Assembly: GCF_020103725.1 (NCBI RefSeq)
Contig: NZ_JAHXBG010000029.1
Span: 62,001-126,000, forward strand
Origin: Hyalangium gracile
GTDB taxonomy: Bacteria; Myxococcota; Myxococcia; Myxococcales; Myxococcaceae
Direction: 5' to 3'
Length of the DNA: 64,000 nucleotides
The position numbers and the translations under genes were made by a program. This document shows, piece after piece, positions 62,058 to 64,000 of this stretch (its first letter is position 1; each line of letters opens with the position of its first letter). Under the pieces are notes generated by a model. The model worked only from the letters and a program-made list of their open reading frames with translations, did no database searches and was not told the DNA's origin.

Positions 62058-62678
62058 GTGTCACCCTCTTCGCTGAAACCCGAATCCGGCCTCCCGCGTA
62101 CAGGAATGGCACCCGCGTCCAGTGACGCGGGAAGTTCCGACGAGGAGTTGATGGCCAGGTTCTGCCAGGGTGAGGCGACGGCGTTCGATGCGCTCTTCCA
62201 GCGCTACTCGCGCCCTGTCCACGGCTACCTCACCCGGCTGACGGGCAGTGCCTCGGCGGCCGAGGACCTGGTGCAGCTCACCTTCCTGTCCCTGGTGCGA
62301 GCGCGTGGGCGCTTCCAGGCGGGCGCGCGGGTGAAGCCGTGGCTGTACGCCATCGCCACCAACGCCGCGAGGGACCACCAGCGCCGCACCCGGCGGCCGG
62401 AGGAGCTCACCGACGAGGGCGAGCTGCCGGTGACGGTGGCGGCGGAGACGGCCGGCCCGCGGGACATGGGGCTGGAGCGCACGGTGCAGCGGGCCCTGGA
62501 GATGCTGCCCGAGGGCCAGCGCATCCCCATCGTCATGCACCGCTTCGAGGGGATGAGCTTCGCGGAGATCGCCGAGGCGATGGGCCTGACGGAGTCCGCG
62601 GTGAAGGTGCGCGCCCACCGAGGGTACGCGCGGCTGCGCGAGCTGCTGGCCGGGCTGAAGGAGGAGGCGAGCCAATGA
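62058..62678 (+). CDS. ECF-type RNA polymerase sigma factor
   Basis: 206 aa from a GTG at 62058. Region 2: DEELMARFCQGEATAFDALFQRYSRPVHGYLTRL, then SAAEDLVQLTFLSLVRAR. Region 4: ALEMLPEGQRIPIVMHRFEGMSFAEIAEAMGLTESAVKVRAHRGYARLRELL. No extra domain. The next gene overlaps by four bases and encodes a membrane anti-sigma-type protein, so the two form a signalling pair. Confidence 0.92.
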   Translation: MSPSSLKPESGLPRTGMAPASSDAGSSDEELMARFCQGEATAFDALFQRYSRPVHGYLTRLTGSASAAEDLVQLTFLSLVRARGRFQAGARVKPWLYAIATNAARDHQRRTRRPEELTDEGELPVTVAAETAGPRDMGLERTVQRALEMLPEGQRIPIVMHRFEGMSFAEIAEAMGLTESAVKVRAHRGYARLRELLAGLKEEASQ

Positions 62679-63454
62679 CGCCCGAGTGCGAGCGCGTGAT
62701 GGATTCCCTGGGACAGCCCCTGCCGCCGGAGCTGGCCGCGCATGCCGCCTCGTGCGAGGACTGCCGCGCCCTCACCTCCGGCTTCGGGGCGCTCGAGGCG
62801 CTGCCGCCCGTGGCCCCCCCCAAGTCCACACCGGGCCTGGAGGCCGCGCGCGCGCGGACGCTGGAGGAGCTGGCCACCCAGCCCGTGGCAAAGCCGTGGT
62901 GGCGCGAGCTGCTGGCGCTGCTGGTGGCCTACCTCGTGGTGATGGTGGGAGGCCTGTTCACCCTGGGCCGCTCGGGCCTGGTGGCCAACACGGCCTCTCC
63001 GGCCGTCATCGCCGTGCTGGCGCTCCTCATCCTCGCGCTGGTGGGCGGCGGCGCGTACATCTCCCTGGCTCCGGCGCGGCGCGGCTTGCCCTGGGCGTGG
63101 GTGGCCGGGGGCGCGGCGATGGTGTCGCTCCTCCTGGTGGTGGGCGGCTCGGGCATCGCCTCGGCGCGCGGCTTCCTCGCGGGGGTGATGGGGTGCCTCA
63201 CCACCGAGGTGGTGCTGTCCATTCCGCCGCTGGCGCTGGCGCTCGTGCTGCTGTGCCGCTCCGCCTTCCAGCCCGTGCGCGCCATCGCCGCGGGGCTGTC
63301 CGCGGGCGGCGTGAGCCTCTTCGTCCTGCACCTGCACTGCGCGGATGGGACGACCGGGCACCTGATGCTGGGCCACCTGGTGCCGTGGCTCCTGCTGGCC
63401 GGGGTGGCGCTCTTCCTGCGCGCGCGCCTGCCCACGCGCAGCTACGCCCCGTGA
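62675..63454 (+). CDS. Membrane anti-sigma factor with zinc-finger N-terminus
   Basis: 259 aa from the ATG at 62675, in ATGA overlap with the sigma gene. The N-terminus has a ZAS-like H-x3-C-x2-C (AAHAASCEDCRAL, about residues 24-32), which in this family clamps the sigma factor. Six hydrophobic segments follow (LALLVAYLVVMVGGLF to HLVPWLLLAGVALFL), a layout like the DUF1109/NrsF group of anti-sigma factors. It should hold its sigma partner at the inner membrane until a signal releases it; the signal is unknown. Confidence 0.85.
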   Translation: MTPECERVMDSLGQPLPPELAAHAASCEDCRALTSGFGALEALPPVAPPKSTPGLEAARARTLEELATQPVAKPWWRELLALLVAYLVVMVGGLFTLGRSGLVANTASPAVIAVLALLILALVGGGAYISLAPARRGLPWAWVAGGAAMVSLLLVVGGSGIASARGFLAGVMGCLTTEVVLSIPPLALALVLLCRSAFQPVRAIAAGLSAGGVSLFVLHLHCADGTTGHLMLGHLVPWLLLAGVALFLRARLPTRSYAP

Positions 63455-63486
63455 GCGGCGGCGGAGCTGGCCTCGCGGTGAAAAAT

Positions 63487-63525
63487 GCGAGGCGCGTCCA
63501 GGGGGCAATGCCAGACGCGCCTCGC
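63487..63525 (-). terminator. Intrinsic terminator of the peroxiredoxin gene
   Basis: Twelve-base-pair stem GCGAGGCGCGTC / GACGCGCCTCGC with a 15-base loop; on the minus strand it is followed by ATTTTTCAC (plus-strand A-run 63481-63485). It lies 24 bp after the peroxiredoxin stop and supports that gene being intact and expressed. Confidence 0.85.
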
Positions 63526-63548
63526 GGTGATGCGGAACGACGTGCGGC

Positions 63549-63986
63549 TCAGATTTCCCCGAGAGCCTGCTGAGGGAACGCTCGCGCGTCCACTTTCGGG
63601 TAGTACGCCTTCACCTTCCCGTCCGGCCCGATGATGACGCCCACCCGACGAGCATTGGGTGCCTTCGCGTCGTCACATGCGCCGTAGGCCAGCCCGACCT
63701 TCCGGTCGGTGTCGCACAGCAGCGGGAAGTTGAACCCGAACTTCTCGGAGAAGGCCTTGTTCTCCTCGGGGGTGTCGAAGCTGATGCCCAGAATCTCCGC
63801 GTTCTTCTGCTGGTACTGCGCTCTCTGGTCGCGGAACCCGCAACCCTCGGCCGTTCAACCCGGTGTGTCCGCCTTCGGGTAGAACCAGAGCACCACCGTC
63901 CTTCCACGGTACTCGGACAGCGAGTGCGTCCTGCCGGTGTGGTCCCGGACCGTGAAGTCCGGAGCCACGTCTCCTGGCTTGAGCAT
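63549..63986 (-). CDS. bcp: Bcp/PrxQ-type peroxiredoxin with in-frame TGA at the peroxidatic position; probable selenoprotein
   Basis: From the ATG at 63986 (ribosome site GGAGG) to the TGA at 63551-63549 there are 146 codons with a single in-frame TGA at codon 44 (63857-63855). Before it: MLKPGDVAPDFTV, VVLWFYPKADTPG. After it: TAEGCGFRDQRAQYQQ, GISFDTPEENKAF, FPLLCDTDRKVGLAYG, RVGVIIGPDGKVKAYYP. In Bcp/PrxQ proteins the residue after DTPG is the peroxidatic cysteine and the resolving one lies five further, here Cys49. TGA at exactly that position, intact coding on both sides, a SECIS-like hairpin (63827-63845), good ribosome site and terminator all point to selenocysteine at residue 44. It would reduce hydroperoxides in the cytoplasm. 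The alternative is a TGC-to-TGA nonsense mutation or sequencing error. Confidence 0.85.
63827..63845 (-). promoter_or_regulatory. Candidate bacterial SECIS hairpin for the selenocysteine codon
   Basis: Nine bases after the TGA (minus strand) lies GGTTGCGG-GTT-CCGCGACC, an 8-bp stem with one G-U pair and a GUU apical loop. The loop lies 17-19 nt after the TGA, within the distance range of bacterial SECIS elements, which act inside the coding region and have a G in a small apical loop for SelB. The fit is by eye; no folding was run. Confidence 0.6.
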
Positions 63987-64000
63987 GGCGCAGCCTCCTC

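Noticed and set aside
63455-63990. Peroxiredoxin region as a plain pseudogene
   Set aside because: Only one stop is present, it falls precisely on the catalytic Cys codon, the rest of the frame is intact and the gene has a ribosome site and terminator; selenocysteine explains this better, though a sequencing error cannot be excluded.

Overview
The window is uniformly very GC-rich, with strong G/C bias at third codon positions. It carries marks of a predatory/soil myxobacterium (Cystobacterineae-like: Archangium, Cystobacter, Stigmatella or Hyalangium). These are large NRPS genes, a surface protein with a MYXO-CTERM-like tail, a TubC-type docking domain, many lipoproteins, DUF1552/DUF1592-type cytochrome-like proteins, an HD-GYP regulator and several ECF sigma factors. 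The assignment rests on protein content only; I could not run a search.

Region 1 (about 1-35,030) is a nonribosomal peptide cluster that seems to continue past the left edge. A partial Asp/Asn-hydroxylase-type oxygenase runs off the left end. Rightwards come a B12-type radical SAM methyltransferase, NRPS-1 (C*-A-T-E*, with damaged C and E active sites), a SAM methyltransferase, NRPS-2 (TubC dock-C-A-nMT-T-E-C), a DUF5916 outer-membrane-type protein, a fatty-acid-desaturase-type membrane oxygenase and a GntR regulator. NRPS-3 (C-A-T) lies on the opposite strand. Divergent from it are a carbamoyltransferase with an unusual C-terminal extension and a second Asp/Asn hydroxylase. A minus-strand operon then encodes a GNAT protein, a fold-III PLP decarboxylase, an MFS exporter and a JmjC-type oxygenase. 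The block ends with a remarkable tandem class-III aminotransferase whose second half has lost the PLP lysine. No thioesterase is present. The product cannot be named; hydroxylation followed by O-carbamoylation, C/P-methylation and N-methylation of a short peptide are the supported tailoring steps. A 28-bp sequence occurs twice, inverted, at 19,839 and 35,073, bracketing the right half of the cluster.

Region 2 (35,126-45,332) holds a DUF1592/cytochrome-like/DUF1552 operon, a cytochrome P450 remnant, a frameshifted small gene, a lipoprotein, an OprO/P-type porin preceded by a canonical Pho box, an alpha/beta hydrolase and an ECF sigma factor with a SnoaL-like tail.

Region 3 (45,439-64,000) is mostly housekeeping: tRNA-Pro(CGG) with promoter and terminator, a receiver protein, rpe, a GAF/HD-GYP protein, pyk, a SprT-like protein, a YkgJ-like protein, an NFACT/Rqc2-like protein, a beta-propeller surface protein, a lysine-rich DNA-binding protein, a GH1 beta-glucosidase, a dihydrouridine synthase, a site-2 protease, an acyl-CoA desaturase, and an ECF sigma/anti-sigma pair. 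At the right edge is a Bcp-type peroxiredoxin with an in-frame TGA exactly at the peroxidatic cysteine, followed by a SECIS-like hairpin. This is a probable selenoprotein that ordinary gene calling would miss.
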